Assembly: GCA_965221465.1 (NCBI GenBank)
Contig: OZ244892.1
Coordinates: forward strand, 682,001 to 746,000
Reading direction: 5' to 3'
Length of the DNA stretch: 64,000 nucleotides
DNA from: Azophilus sp965221465
Lineage (GTDB): Bacteria; Pseudomonadota; Gammaproteobacteria; Pseudomonadales; Azotimanducaceae
Part shown: piece by piece, positions 51,493-60,064 of the stretch
Layout: each line of letters begins with the position of its first letter
How positions within the stretch are numbered: the first letter of the stretch is position 1
The notes under the pieces: model-generated
Databases searched by the model: none
What the model was told of the DNA's origin: nothing
The model's input: only the letters and a program-made list of their open reading frames with translations
Position numbers and translations under genes: made by a program

Positions 51493-51506
51493 GGGGAACT
51501 CTCGAG

Positions 51507-51622
51507 CCAGAATCCGTCACCGGCTTTCGGCGCGAGGGCGTCGAGGCGCCGTGCAAGCGGGGCCGCGCTTACGCGATTGCATCGGCGTTCGCAGCAGCAA
51601 GTGGGGAACGGATGCGGGCTGG
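51507..51622. repeat. Family-1 palindromic element, internally deleted copy
   Basis: Ends are CCAGAATCCGTCACC and GGATGCGGGCTGG, with intact sub-terminal arms but a ~68-bp deletion of the centre. It fills the space between two same-strand genes. Confidence 0.8.
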
Positions 51623-51628
51623 CACCTG

Positions 51629-52141
51629 CTACTCGCTGTCAACCAGTTTGCGCGCCGCCTTGGTCACCGACAGCGAGCCTTCCTCATAGGTGAATGACAG
51701 CGCGGTCCGGTATTCCGTGCGCGAGCGGCTTACTTTCCACTGCCCGCTGATCTTCCGATATTCGTCGTGATACAGCGCGCTCAGCAGAGTGACGGTGCGA
51801 TCCTGGGTGTTGATGTTGCGGTAGTTCAACGACCAGACACCGGTGGCATTCTCATCGTCGAGAATGACGATTTCAGGATTGGCACAGTGGTGCATGTCCA
51901 GGACAAAGTCGTGGCAGCCTCGGGGAACGAAGATGTTATCTACGAACTCGTCGCGGCTTTCGCAGTGACCGAAGTAGTCCATGTCGATGACCACTTCACC
52001 TTTGGCAAAGCAATCGCGTACGGCCTCCGGGTCCTGCCTGTCACAGGCGTTCAGGTAGCGCGCCTTCAGCGCCTTGATGGAGTCGATGGCTTCGAGACGG
52101 TCGAGTCGTGCCTGCAGCGCTTCGAGACCCTTATGATTCAC
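51629..52141 (-). CDS. SnoaL/NTF2-like protein
   Basis: 170 residues: an N-terminal helix (LEALQARLDRLEAIDSIKAL), then KARYLNACDRQDPEAVRDCF, DMDYFGHCESRDEFVDNIF, HHCANPEIVILDDENATGVW and SRSRTEYRTALSF. This is the cone-shaped fold of SnoaL-like hydratases, isomerases and ketosteroid-isomerase relatives. GTG start at 52141 with GAGGAGAGGGG upstream. Its place between TonB receptor and SDR suggests a small catabolic unit for a steroid-, terpenoid- or aromatic-type substrate; that is inference. Confidence 0.82.
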   Translation of the reverse strand: MNHKGLEALQARLDRLEAIDSIKALKARYLNACDRQDPEAVRDCFAKGEVVIDMDYFGHCESRDEFVDNIFVPRGCHDFVLDMHHCANPEIVILDDENATGVWSLNYRNINTQDRTVTLLSALYHDEYRKISGQWKVSRSRTEYRTALSFTYEEGSLSVTKAARKLVDSE

Positions 52142-52285
52142 TGACCCCTCTCCTCGTTGCGACCGAGTACACCCGAGCGCCGGTCGTACTTGCAGACCTG
52201 TACCACCTGCCAGGATTCACCGGGCCTCAGCCCACGCGCCGATTTGCTGCATTTGCAGCTCGCAGCCATCGATCTCGCTGTCGAA

Positions 52286-54637
52286 TCAGCGATCGCCACC
52301 GGAGTACTTGACCGACACGAAGTAGCGCCGCGGTTCGGTGAACGCCACATCGGTTGACCCGAAGGCGTCTACCCCGAAGCCGCCGGTAATCTCGCGCGCA
52401 TCGCTCAGGTTGCGACCGTATACACCGAGTTCCCAGTTGCCGCCGGGAAGTACCCAGGTTGCGCCCGCGTTTAATGTCACAAAACTGTCCGCATGCAGCC
52501 GCTCGAAGCCGGCAATCGGTTCGTTGCTGTAGTAGATGTCATCCCGGTAAGAAAAGTCGCCGCGCAGACGCAGCATGGAACCGTTGCCGAACCGCCACTC
52601 GTACTGCGCATAGAGGCTGGCAGTCCATTCCGGTACGTCGCGGAATTCGCGGTCGGAGAGATCCTGGATTTCGCCGGTGACGAAGTCTACCTGTTCGAAC
52701 TCGTCATACTCGGGGTTCAACCAGGCCAGGCTGCCCGACACCGTCAGCCCTTCGGCGGGCAGCACGGTCGCCTCGAGTTCGACACCGGTCAGCGTGGATT
52801 CACCGGCGTTATCCACCAGCAGAATCAGTCCTGCGGCCGATTCTGCCGATGACTGGTTTACCAGGAATTGCTGGTTTTTGTAGTCGTTATAGAATACCGC
52901 GCCATTCAGCTGCAGGCGCTGGTCCCACATCTGTGACTTGAAGCCAAGTTCGTAACTGGTGACCGTTTCCGGGTCGGCCACCGAGATCTCCTCAGTGGAA
53001 ATCGGGCGCCCGTTGAAGACGCCGGAGCGGAAGCCGCGGGATACGTGGGCATAGCCCATCACCTCATCCGTGAACTGGTAGTCGATGCCGACCTTGGGCG
53101 AAAACTCGCGCCAGTTTTCCTTGCAGGAAAAAACGCTGCCGGCGCCCTGTGGAGTGACATCGCTGCACTGGCTCGGTCTGGTCTGGCCGGGAATGGCAAT
53201 AGGCGTCTGGCTGGCACGCTTGAGGGTAAAGGTCTCCAGTTCCTTTTCTTCGTAGGTATAGCGTGCGGCGACGTTCAGGCGCAGTCGGTCGTTGAAGTGC
53301 CAGGTCGTGCTGAAAAAGGCAGCGTAGCTGGTGGTTTCCTGGTTGCGATCGTAGTCGAGGGTGAGGTCCAGGGGCGCCGCCAGGAACTTGAGCGGAATGC
53401 CATCGGGAGTGGTGACCGCCAGCGGCAACGCCGACAGGGCCTCATAGAGGCCATCGGCGACAGTAACGCCGGTATGGTGATCGGCGTCTTCGCTGAAGTA
53501 GTAGACACCCACCAGCCAGTCGAGGCTGCCGTCGGTGGTGTTGCTCAGCAGCAATTCCTGGCTGATCTGTTGCGTATCGAAGATGGTCTCCACCTCGAAG
53601 TACTTGTGTACCGAGTTGTCGGAGTCGCGCAGCATCTCCGCGTCCATATCCCGGTAGCCCGTGGTGGATTTCAGCAGCATGCCATCGAGATCCCAGCTGT
53701 TGATCCAGCTGATGCCGAGCGTTTCCAATTCGTCCCGGTCTTCGTTCAATGCGTGGTTGCGGTCGATGTCGTCGATATTCGGTGTGCAGCAACTCTCTCC
53801 GGGCGGTAATACGAACACGTTGTAGAGAAACGGGAAGAACTGGCTGTTGTCGAAGTCGGCAAGCACCCTGGGGTAGACGTTCTGGTCCTGGTTGACGGTG
53901 TCGGCTATCAGATGCGATGTCCAACTGCCCGTGACATCCCAATTGAGGTGGGCGCGAATGCCGTACATGTCATCGTTACCGGCATCGTCCCCTCGTTCCC
54001 GTTTCTGCCAGCCGTCGGATTCTTTCCAAAGCACCGAGACGCTGCCGGCCAGGTTGTCCGTGATCGGCAGTTCCAGGTAGCCGTCGAAGCTGGTGTGGCC
54101 ATGATTACCCGCGGTGATTTCCGCCGAGTGGGCGGTATCGCCGCGCGGGGCGCGGGTAACGACATTGATGGCGCCGCCGATGGTGTTCTTGCCAAACAGG
54201 GTGCCCTGTGGGCCGCGCAGCACCGAAATGCGTTCTACATCTGAAAACTGCACGTTCGCGCCGATGCTGCGCGCCAGGTAGACGCCGTCGACGTAGACGC
54301 CGACGCCCGGGTCGGTGGTAACCGCGAAGTCGAACTGGCCGACGCCACGGATAAACGCCTGCAGGGTCGAACTCGAGCCGTCGGCGCCGACGATGAAATT
54401 CAGGTTCGGGGTCAGTGCCTCGATATCCTTGACGTCGAACAGCTTCGCGTCGTCAATGGCGGCCGCAGTGAACGCGGTGACGGCAACCGGTGTCTGTTGC
54501 AGGTTCTCCACCCGCTTGCGCGCCGTGACCACCACTTCCTCCAACTGCTGGGCAGCGGCGTCGGCAACGGGCAGGGTCGGCAGCAGCGCCAGGGCAATGA
54601 CGTGGACCACGGGCATTCGGTGACGGTAGTGTTGCAT
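52286..54637 (-). CDS. TonB-dependent receptor
   Basis: 783 residues. Signal peptide (MQHYRHRMPVVHVIALALL to ADAAAQ), then TonB-box-like QLEEVVVTARKRVENLQQTP, plug blocks LQAFIRGVGQFDF, VYVDGVYLARS and ISVLRGPQGTLFGKNTIGGA. A long barrel ends EPRRYFVSVKYSGGDR. The 'TARKR...QTPVAVTAF' start is typical of the large proteobacterial receptor group active on diverse organics. It is upstream of the SnoaL-like and SDR genes on the same strand. ATG 54637 gives the normal signal peptide. Confidence 0.93.
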   Translation of the reverse strand: MQHYRHRMPVVHVIALALLPTLPVADAAAQQLEEVVVTARKRVENLQQTPVAVTAFTAAAIDDAKLFDVKDIEALTPNLNFIVGADGSSSTLQAFIRGVGQFDFAVTTDPGVGVYVDGVYLARSIGANVQFSDVERISVLRGPQGTLFGKNTIGGAINVVTRAPRGDTAHSAEITAGNHGHTSFDGYLELPITDNLAGSVSVLWKESDGWQKRERGDDAGNDDMYGIRAHLNWDVTGSWTSHLIADTVNQDQNVYPRVLADFDNSQFFPFLYNVFVLPPGESCCTPNIDDIDRNHALNEDRDELETLGISWINSWDLDGMLLKSTTGYRDMDAEMLRDSDNSVHKYFEVETIFDTQQISQELLLSNTTDGSLDWLVGVYYFSEDADHHTGVTVADGLYEALSALPLAVTTPDGIPLKFLAAPLDLTLDYDRNQETTSYAAFFSTTWHFNDRLRLNVAARYTYEEKELETFTLKRASQTPIAIPGQTRPSQCSDVTPQGAGSVFSCKENWREFSPKVGIDYQFTDEVMGYAHVSRGFRSGVFNGRPISTEEISVADPETVTSYELGFKSQMWDQRLQLNGAVFYNDYKNQQFLVNQSSAESAAGLILLVDNAGESTLTGVELEATVLPAEGLTVSGSLAWLNPEYDEFEQVDFVTGEIQDLSDREFRDVPEWTASLYAQYEWRFGNGSMLRLRGDFSYRDDIYYSNEPIAGFERLHADSFVTLNAGATWVLPGGNWELGVYGRNLSDAREITGGFGVDAFGSTDVAFTEPRRYFVSVKYSGGDR

Positions 54638-54885
54638 GGAAGGATCCCTTGTTTGACTGATCACATGGACACCCCGTGGATCATATGTGTATGTGATCTG
54701 TTTGGCGATACGCATGTGCAGTTCAATGAGTCCGTTGCAATAACCATTCGCGCAAGCGACCTGGTCCTCTCACCCATAGAGCACCGATAGCTGACAGGAA
54801 TGCAGCGGTGCGCGATGGATCGTGGGCGTGATCATCCTCGGCGCAAAGGGCGATTGACGTGTTCGTGGAGTTGCTTCGCGTGACG

Positions 54886-56640
54886 CTAATCGGCCGCCAT
54901 GGTTTTGGCGTTCGGTCGCCTCGGGTCCGATGCACCGTAAAGGTAGTGTGGTGAAACGAGTATCGACTGAGTGCTGCCCATCGTGAATGTGGTTTGAACC
55001 TCATGCCCCTTCGCCTCTAGCAGCCGTGCGGTGTCGATGTTGAACCCGGGTTCGATCTCGAGGATGTTGGGCACCCACTGGTGGTGAACGCGATGCTGGT
55101 TGGTGGCAGCGGCTATGTTCATGCCATGATCGATGACGTTGGAAATGACCTGTACGACGGCGGTAATGATGCGGCTGCCCCCTGGGCTGCCCACAACCAG
55201 GAACGGCTTGCCATCCTTCAGCACGATGGTGGGCGATTGCGAGCTGACTGGACGCTTGCCGCCTTCGACGCGATTGGCGTGGCTGGCGACAAATCCGGTC
55301 GCACCCGGAATGCCGGCGCGCACCGAGAACGTGTGGATCTGGTTGTTCATGAGAATGCCGGTACGGGGCACCACGATGCCCGCGCCGAAACTGGAAGAGA
55401 GTGTATAGGTGTTGGATACGGCGTTGCCGTCGCTGTCCACTATGGAATAGTGCGTTGTTGAAGGCGATTCAGGCAGCTGCACTTCACCGTCATCGAGTTC
55501 CAACGACCTGGTCATCTGAATTCTCTCAGCCAACATCGACGCGTAGCGCTTGTCGATCAACTGGTCAACTGGCACATCGGCAAACTCGGGGTCGGCAAGG
55601 TGTGTGCCGCGGTCTGCGAATGCCAGCCTTAGGGCCTCGACCAGCACATGAATGTAGTCCGCTGAATAGCCCCAATCGGATACCGGAAATTGCTCCAGTA
55701 TATTGAGGGTTTGCACGATCGCCACGCCGCCGGAGCTCGGCGGTGGCATCGCCGCGATTTCGTAGCCGCGATACTGGCCCCTCAGCACGGGCCGGAAAAT
55801 GGCCCTGTAGTTGGCAAGATCATCGAGCGTAAAGTGGCCTCCGTTCTGTTGAGAGGCCGCAACTATCTTCTTGGCGATCGAGCCTGTGTAAAACGGTGCG
55901 GCGCCATCCGCCTGGATGAGCTCGAGCGTCTTCGCCAGGTTTGGGCGTTTCATGATCTCGCCCGGGGCATAGGCCCCATCCGGGCTTGGATAGAAGGCTT
56001 GCAGAGCACCAGAGTCTTGTTCCAACCAGGGCTTTTTGGTGGCCAGGATCTCTGCCAGGTCATAACTGACGGGAAAGCCGAATTCAGCCAAATCGATGGC
56101 CGGTTGCACGAGGACTTCCCAATCGAGGGATCCGTACTTTGCCCAGGCAGCATGGAACCCGGCAACGGTGCCAGGCACGCCCACTGCGGGCCAGCGGAAA
56201 CGGGAGGCCAGGTCTTTCTCGCCGTTCTCATCCAGAAAATCCTGAGCGGTCACGGTGGCGGGTGCCGTTTCTCGATAGTCGATGCTCTCGGTCTTGCCGT
56301 TGGCGTGAACCAACATGAAGCCTCCGCCGCCCAGATTGCCTGCGCGAGGGAGGGTAACGGCAAGGGCAAAGCCAACTGCCACAGCGGCGTCTACCGCATT
56401 GCCTCCTTGCTCGAGTACCGCAACGCCGACACGCGTCGCCATGTCATTTTGTGTCGAGACCATCCCCTTTTTGCCGACGACGGGCGCAAACACTTCCTTG
56501 TAACGGACGATGTATGCGTCACGATCCAGCCCATATGGGCCGAGTGGTTCGTTGGAAACTGCACCTGATTCCTGCGTCTCGGCACTGTGTGATGACAATG
56601 ACCACAAAACGCACACGAGGGGTAACAGCTTGAAAAACAT
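54886..56640 (-). CDS. ggt: Gamma-glutamyltransferase (canonical)
   Basis: 584 residues with a signal peptide (MFFKLLPLVCVLWSLSSHSA). All hallmarks are present: NDMATRVGVAVLEQGGNAVDAAVAVG, GNLGGGGFMLVH, MPPPSSGGVAIVQ, autoprocessing and nucleophile Thr395 in PSTTHYSIVDSDGNAV, and SSFGAGIVV...GILMNNQ. The periplasmic enzyme removes gamma-glutamyl groups from glutathione and other gamma-glutamyl compounds. GGAG precedes ATG 56640. It is divergent from the TonB receptor at 56954 and could share control with it. Confidence 0.95.
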   Translation of the reverse strand: MFFKLLPLVCVLWSLSSHSAETQESGAVSNEPLGPYGLDRDAYIVRYKEVFAPVVGKKGMVSTQNDMATRVGVAVLEQGGNAVDAAVAVGFALAVTLPRAGNLGGGGFMLVHANGKTESIDYRETAPATVTAQDFLDENGEKDLASRFRWPAVGVPGTVAGFHAAWAKYGSLDWEVLVQPAIDLAEFGFPVSYDLAEILATKKPWLEQDSGALQAFYPSPDGAYAPGEIMKRPNLAKTLELIQADGAAPFYTGSIAKKIVAASQQNGGHFTLDDLANYRAIFRPVLRGQYRGYEIAAMPPPSSGGVAIVQTLNILEQFPVSDWGYSADYIHVLVEALRLAFADRGTHLADPEFADVPVDQLIDKRYASMLAERIQMTRSLELDDGEVQLPESPSTTHYSIVDSDGNAVSNTYTLSSSFGAGIVVPRTGILMNNQIHTFSVRAGIPGATGFVASHANRVEGGKRPVSSQSPTIVLKDGKPFLVVGSPGGSRIITAVVQVISNVIDHGMNIAAATNQHRVHHQWVPNILEIEPGFNIDTARLLEAKGHEVQTTFTMGSTQSILVSPHYLYGASDPRRPNAKTMAAD

Positions 56641-56953
56641 TGCTTTGCTCCGTTATCTACAGGACTCGGTCGACTGCCCTTCCATCTGCACCCGATCGGG
56701 CAGGTTTTGCGTTGCGGGGGATTCGGCCCTGTCGGCGGCCTTGCCCGCAAGGGCGGCCTGGATGGTGGCGCGGAAATTGTAGCCTTGGTGAGCCATAGGC
56801 TGGAAGTGGGTCGAGTTAAGGCATACCATGACCGCCTTCGGAATTGGCGTTTGCTTCCATGCCAAGCCGATATTCCGGCCGGTTTGCACCCATAGCAGCA
56901 AGAAAAACGTGCGTGCAGGCTCGGCTACAACATGGAGTTCAAGGGGATAAACA
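56641..56953. other. 313-bp divergent promoter region with an unassigned minus-strand frame
   Basis: The gap separates ggt from a TonB receptor gene. A minus-strand open frame (56653-56901, 82 codons, e.g. LNSTHFQPMAHQGYNFRAT) has somewhat protein-like composition but no ATG near its start and no family I recognise. It could be a remnant of a lost gene. Confidence 0.3.
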
Positions 56954-59900
56954 GTGCATCAACTACGAATTGCAGTCACGAAGTCAGGCTTGGCGTTACC
57001 GCTTCTGCTCAGTTTTCTGAGTGCGAGCCTGGCCAACGCGCAAGCAGAACCAGCGGTCATCGAGGAGGTTGTGGTCATCGGCACCCATATCAAGGGTGCG
57101 GACATCGAAGGTGTCTTGCCGGTAACCGTTCTCAATGCTGAAGAGATTCAGGACACCGGGTCCCTGACCGGTGAAGACTTGTTGAGGTCGATGCCACAGA
57201 TTGGCTCAATCGGTTTTGGCGCTTCGCGAGGTGGGATCACCGGCGTCAATGCTGCCCGTGGTGATGTCGCCTCTTTCAACCTGCGCAGCATCGGTGAAGG
57301 GAACACCCTCACTCTGATCAACGGGCGCCGCATGGTACTGCACCCGATTACGCAAACCAGCAGTTTTGACGGTGTACCGGTCGCTTCCGCGAATGCCAAC
57401 ACGCTGCCTGCAGCCGCATTGCAGCGAGTGGAAGTGCTGCGCGACGGCGCCGGCGCCATTTACGGTGCCGATGCCGTGGCCGGGGTCATCAACTATGTGC
57501 TCAACGACGACTACGAAGGGCTCGAGATAAGCATCCGAGGTGGCCAGGAAGAAGGCACCGAACGCGCCGACACCACCATCAATGGTGCTTGGGGCACGCA
57601 GTTCAACGATGGTCAGACTCGATTGGTTGTCTCGGGCAGTTACACCAACAGCAACGGCGTCGATGCAAACGACTACGATTTCTCCTCCAACCAGGACCTG
57701 CGCAGTCGGGCACCCGAGTTCGCCAGTGACTTGAGCCTGGACCAGCGATCCAGCCTGGAACCCCACGCGCTGGTCAACTTCAACGGCCTTGGCTCATTCC
57801 ATGTGCGGCCTGCAACCCTGGTTCGTGACAACGGCGCCACATTGGGCGTTGCCGACTGTGGTGGGCGGGGTCTGGATGGCGCCGCATTGGTGTACAACGA
57901 TGGTTTGCAAGACCTTTGTCTCGATTCCAGTGGCCAGGACCGGGCGCTACGGCCGAACCGGAACGAAGTCCGCACGCTTGTGCCAGATATAGAACGCTAT
58001 AACTTCTTCGCACGGGTCAGCCACGATCTGGACAATGGCTTCGAGCTTTATGGCGAGGCTTCCTACTACTCTGCAGAAGCGAAACGTCAGTGGGAGCAGT
58101 CTGCGATCTTGAGCAATGGCCGCTTCTTTGTTGAAGCAGATTACTACTACAACCCCTTTGGTCCAGTCACCTTCGACGATGGTCGACACAATCCAAATCG
58201 CCTATCCGGGCTGGACCCATCCATCGTGCCTGTCGAGGGGCTGGGTTTCGAACTCGTGGGTTTGAGGCCGACGGACACCGGCCCAAGGGAAATTGAAGTG
58301 GATGGCACCAGCTATCGATTTGTTGGCGGCCTGGCGGGGAACATTGGCGAATGGGAATTCGACACGGCGCTGATATACAGCGAGGCCGAAGTTGACGACA
58401 CGGCATATAACAGAATCAGTACGCCGCTGTTCCAGGCGCAAATCAACAGGGATACACCAGATGCCTACAACATATTCACTGGTGTGAACCCTGCCGACCC
58501 CACCAGCATTATCGACGCGACGCCCAATCCACGGTCCAGCATCGACCCGTTCATTGTCTCAGCTTCCAGGAAAGCGGAAACGACGCTGACTTTGGTCGAC
58601 TTCAAATTGAGCAACGGCAACCTGTTCGAGCTACCCGCGGGTAATCTGGCCCTGGCCGTGGGTGTGGAGTATCGGGAAGAAGAGCTGGACGAGGACAACT
58701 CCGCGATCTTCGATGGCTCCACGCCGTTCATCGATGCCCTGGATCCGGACCTGGCACCGGGGCAGATCACAAATGCCAGCAGCTTGGAGGGGAGTAGCGT
58801 GAGGCCGGACGTGTCTGCCGATCGCCGAGTGTTCTCCGCCTTCGCTGAAGCCCTCATTCCCTTGGTCAATGATGTTCCCGGCATACAGAGTCTGGATGCG
58901 CAAGTAGCCGTGCGTTACGAAGACTTCGACGATGTCGGAAACATCACGCGGCCCAAGTTCGCGCTCTCCTGGTATCCCATCGAGCAGGTGCAGGTTCGCG
59001 CAGCCTTTTCGAAAGGCTTTCGTGCGCCAAACCTGATTCAGCTGAATTCTCCGGGCACCTCCATTACGACCTCTGTTGACGACTTTGCGGAAGGCATTGC
59101 GTTGGGAACCGGCGACATCAACGATGGGCCGAGCAACGGCAACTACATTCTGGAGACCGCCGGTAATCAGGAGCTCAAACCCGAGGAAAGCGACAACTTC
59201 AATATCGGCGTCGTCATCACGCCTATTGAGGACCTGATCGTCACCCTCGACTTTTGGGAAATCGAGACGGAAGGCACTGTTGGCGTTTTCTCCGATGAAA
59301 ACGAATCCCGGCTCGATGCGGTGCTACGCGCTTCCGGTTCCTCCAACCCAAGCGTGATTCGGGCCGCACCTGATGCTGACAACCCGCTTGGGGAGATCCT
59401 GCAGATCGTTCGCCGTTACGAGAACCTCAACACTCGTGAAGTCAAAGGCTTCGATATTGGCGTGTATTACTCGATCCTGTCGGAAATCGGAACCTTTGAC
59501 ATCAAGGTCAATGCTGCGAAGTTGACTGACTTCGACCAGTCACCCGGTGGTGCGGCGCAACAGTTGGTCGATTTTGGCGCGAACACCACAGTGTTGGGCG
59601 CCTCCGTCGGCGATGTGATCGAGCGCGAGTTTTTTCCGCAGTGGCGACGCAGCGCCGCCGTCACTTGGAACAGTAGCGACGATCGTTGGGGGGCCGGAGT
59701 GTTTTACAGCTACGTGGGTGAGGTCTTCGAGCCCAGCGTTACGGCCAATGGGGAGTTCTTTTTCGTGGATGACCACGAGACGGTCAATCTGCACTTCACC
59801 CATCGGGGCCTGTTCGGAGACGGCAGCAGCATCCGCTTGGGTGTGAACAACGTCACCGACGAGGAACCGCCTCTCGCTTCCGAATCGCTCGGATTCGAAG

Positions 59901-59968
59901 GTGAGCTCCATAGCAGCCGCGCTCGCTATTTCTATCTTCAACTCAACCATCGGTTCGCCGGTCAATAG
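56954..59968 (+). CDS. TonB-dependent receptor (large)
   Basis: 1004 residues. Signal peptide (LRIAVTKSGLALPLLLSF to LANAQA), TonB-box-like AVIEEVVVIGTHIKGADIEG, plug motifs DLLRSMPQIG, LRSIGEGNTLTLINGRRMV, RVEVLRDGAGAIYGADAVAG and VINYV. The barrel includes SKGFRAPNLIQLNSPG, NQELKPEESDNFNIGV and REVKGFDIGVYYS, ending RYFYLQLNHRFAGQ. The wording and size fit the 'GTRI'-type receptors often placed beside peptidase or carbohydrate genes. GTG 56954 with AAGGGG upstream. Context (ggt on one side, D-aminoacylase on the other) suggests uptake of a peptide-like ligand. Confidence 0.93.
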   Translation: MHQLRIAVTKSGLALPLLLSFLSASLANAQAEPAVIEEVVVIGTHIKGADIEGVLPVTVLNAEEIQDTGSLTGEDLLRSMPQIGSIGFGASRGGITGVNAARGDVASFNLRSIGEGNTLTLINGRRMVLHPITQTSSFDGVPVASANANTLPAAALQRVEVLRDGAGAIYGADAVAGVINYVLNDDYEGLEISIRGGQEEGTERADTTINGAWGTQFNDGQTRLVVSGSYTNSNGVDANDYDFSSNQDLRSRAPEFASDLSLDQRSSLEPHALVNFNGLGSFHVRPATLVRDNGATLGVADCGGRGLDGAALVYNDGLQDLCLDSSGQDRALRPNRNEVRTLVPDIERYNFFARVSHDLDNGFELYGEASYYSAEAKRQWEQSAILSNGRFFVEADYYYNPFGPVTFDDGRHNPNRLSGLDPSIVPVEGLGFELVGLRPTDTGPREIEVDGTSYRFVGGLAGNIGEWEFDTALIYSEAEVDDTAYNRISTPLFQAQINRDTPDAYNIFTGVNPADPTSIIDATPNPRSSIDPFIVSASRKAETTLTLVDFKLSNGNLFELPAGNLALAVGVEYREEELDEDNSAIFDGSTPFIDALDPDLAPGQITNASSLEGSSVRPDVSADRRVFSAFAEALIPLVNDVPGIQSLDAQVAVRYEDFDDVGNITRPKFALSWYPIEQVQVRAAFSKGFRAPNLIQLNSPGTSITTSVDDFAEGIALGTGDINDGPSNGNYILETAGNQELKPEESDNFNIGVVITPIEDLIVTLDFWEIETEGTVGVFSDENESRLDAVLRASGSSNPSVIRAAPDADNPLGEILQIVRRYENLNTREVKGFDIGVYYSILSEIGTFDIKVNAAKLTDFDQSPGGAAQQLVDFGANTTVLGASVGDVIEREFFPQWRRSAAVTWNSSDDRWGAGVFYSYVGEVFEPSVTANGEFFFVDDHETVNLHFTHRGLFGDGSSIRLGVNNVTDEEPPLASESLGFEGELHSSRARYFYLQLNHRFAGQ

Positions 59969-59992
59969 CGCTCGTTCAGCTACCGCTCTTCA

Positions 59993-60018
59993 GGCGGGCT
60001 CGAACTTTCGGGCTCGCC
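59993..60018 (+). terminator. Possible hairpin terminator after the TonB receptor gene
   Basis: GGCGGGCTCGAA and TTCGGGCTCGCC can pair as RNA over ~10 bp with two G-U pairs, 24 nt after the receptor stop. No T-tract follows, so it may be only an attenuating or 3'-stabilising hairpin. Confidence 0.35.
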
Positions 60019-60064
60019 TTGCAAGCAGTTACCGCTCCCGTTCGGCCTCTCAACCGACGGTGTG

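Noticed and set aside
56653..56901. 82-codon minus-strand gene upstream of ggt
   Set aside because: Starts only at TTG without ribosome site and has no recognisable family; kept only as a note on the intergenic region.
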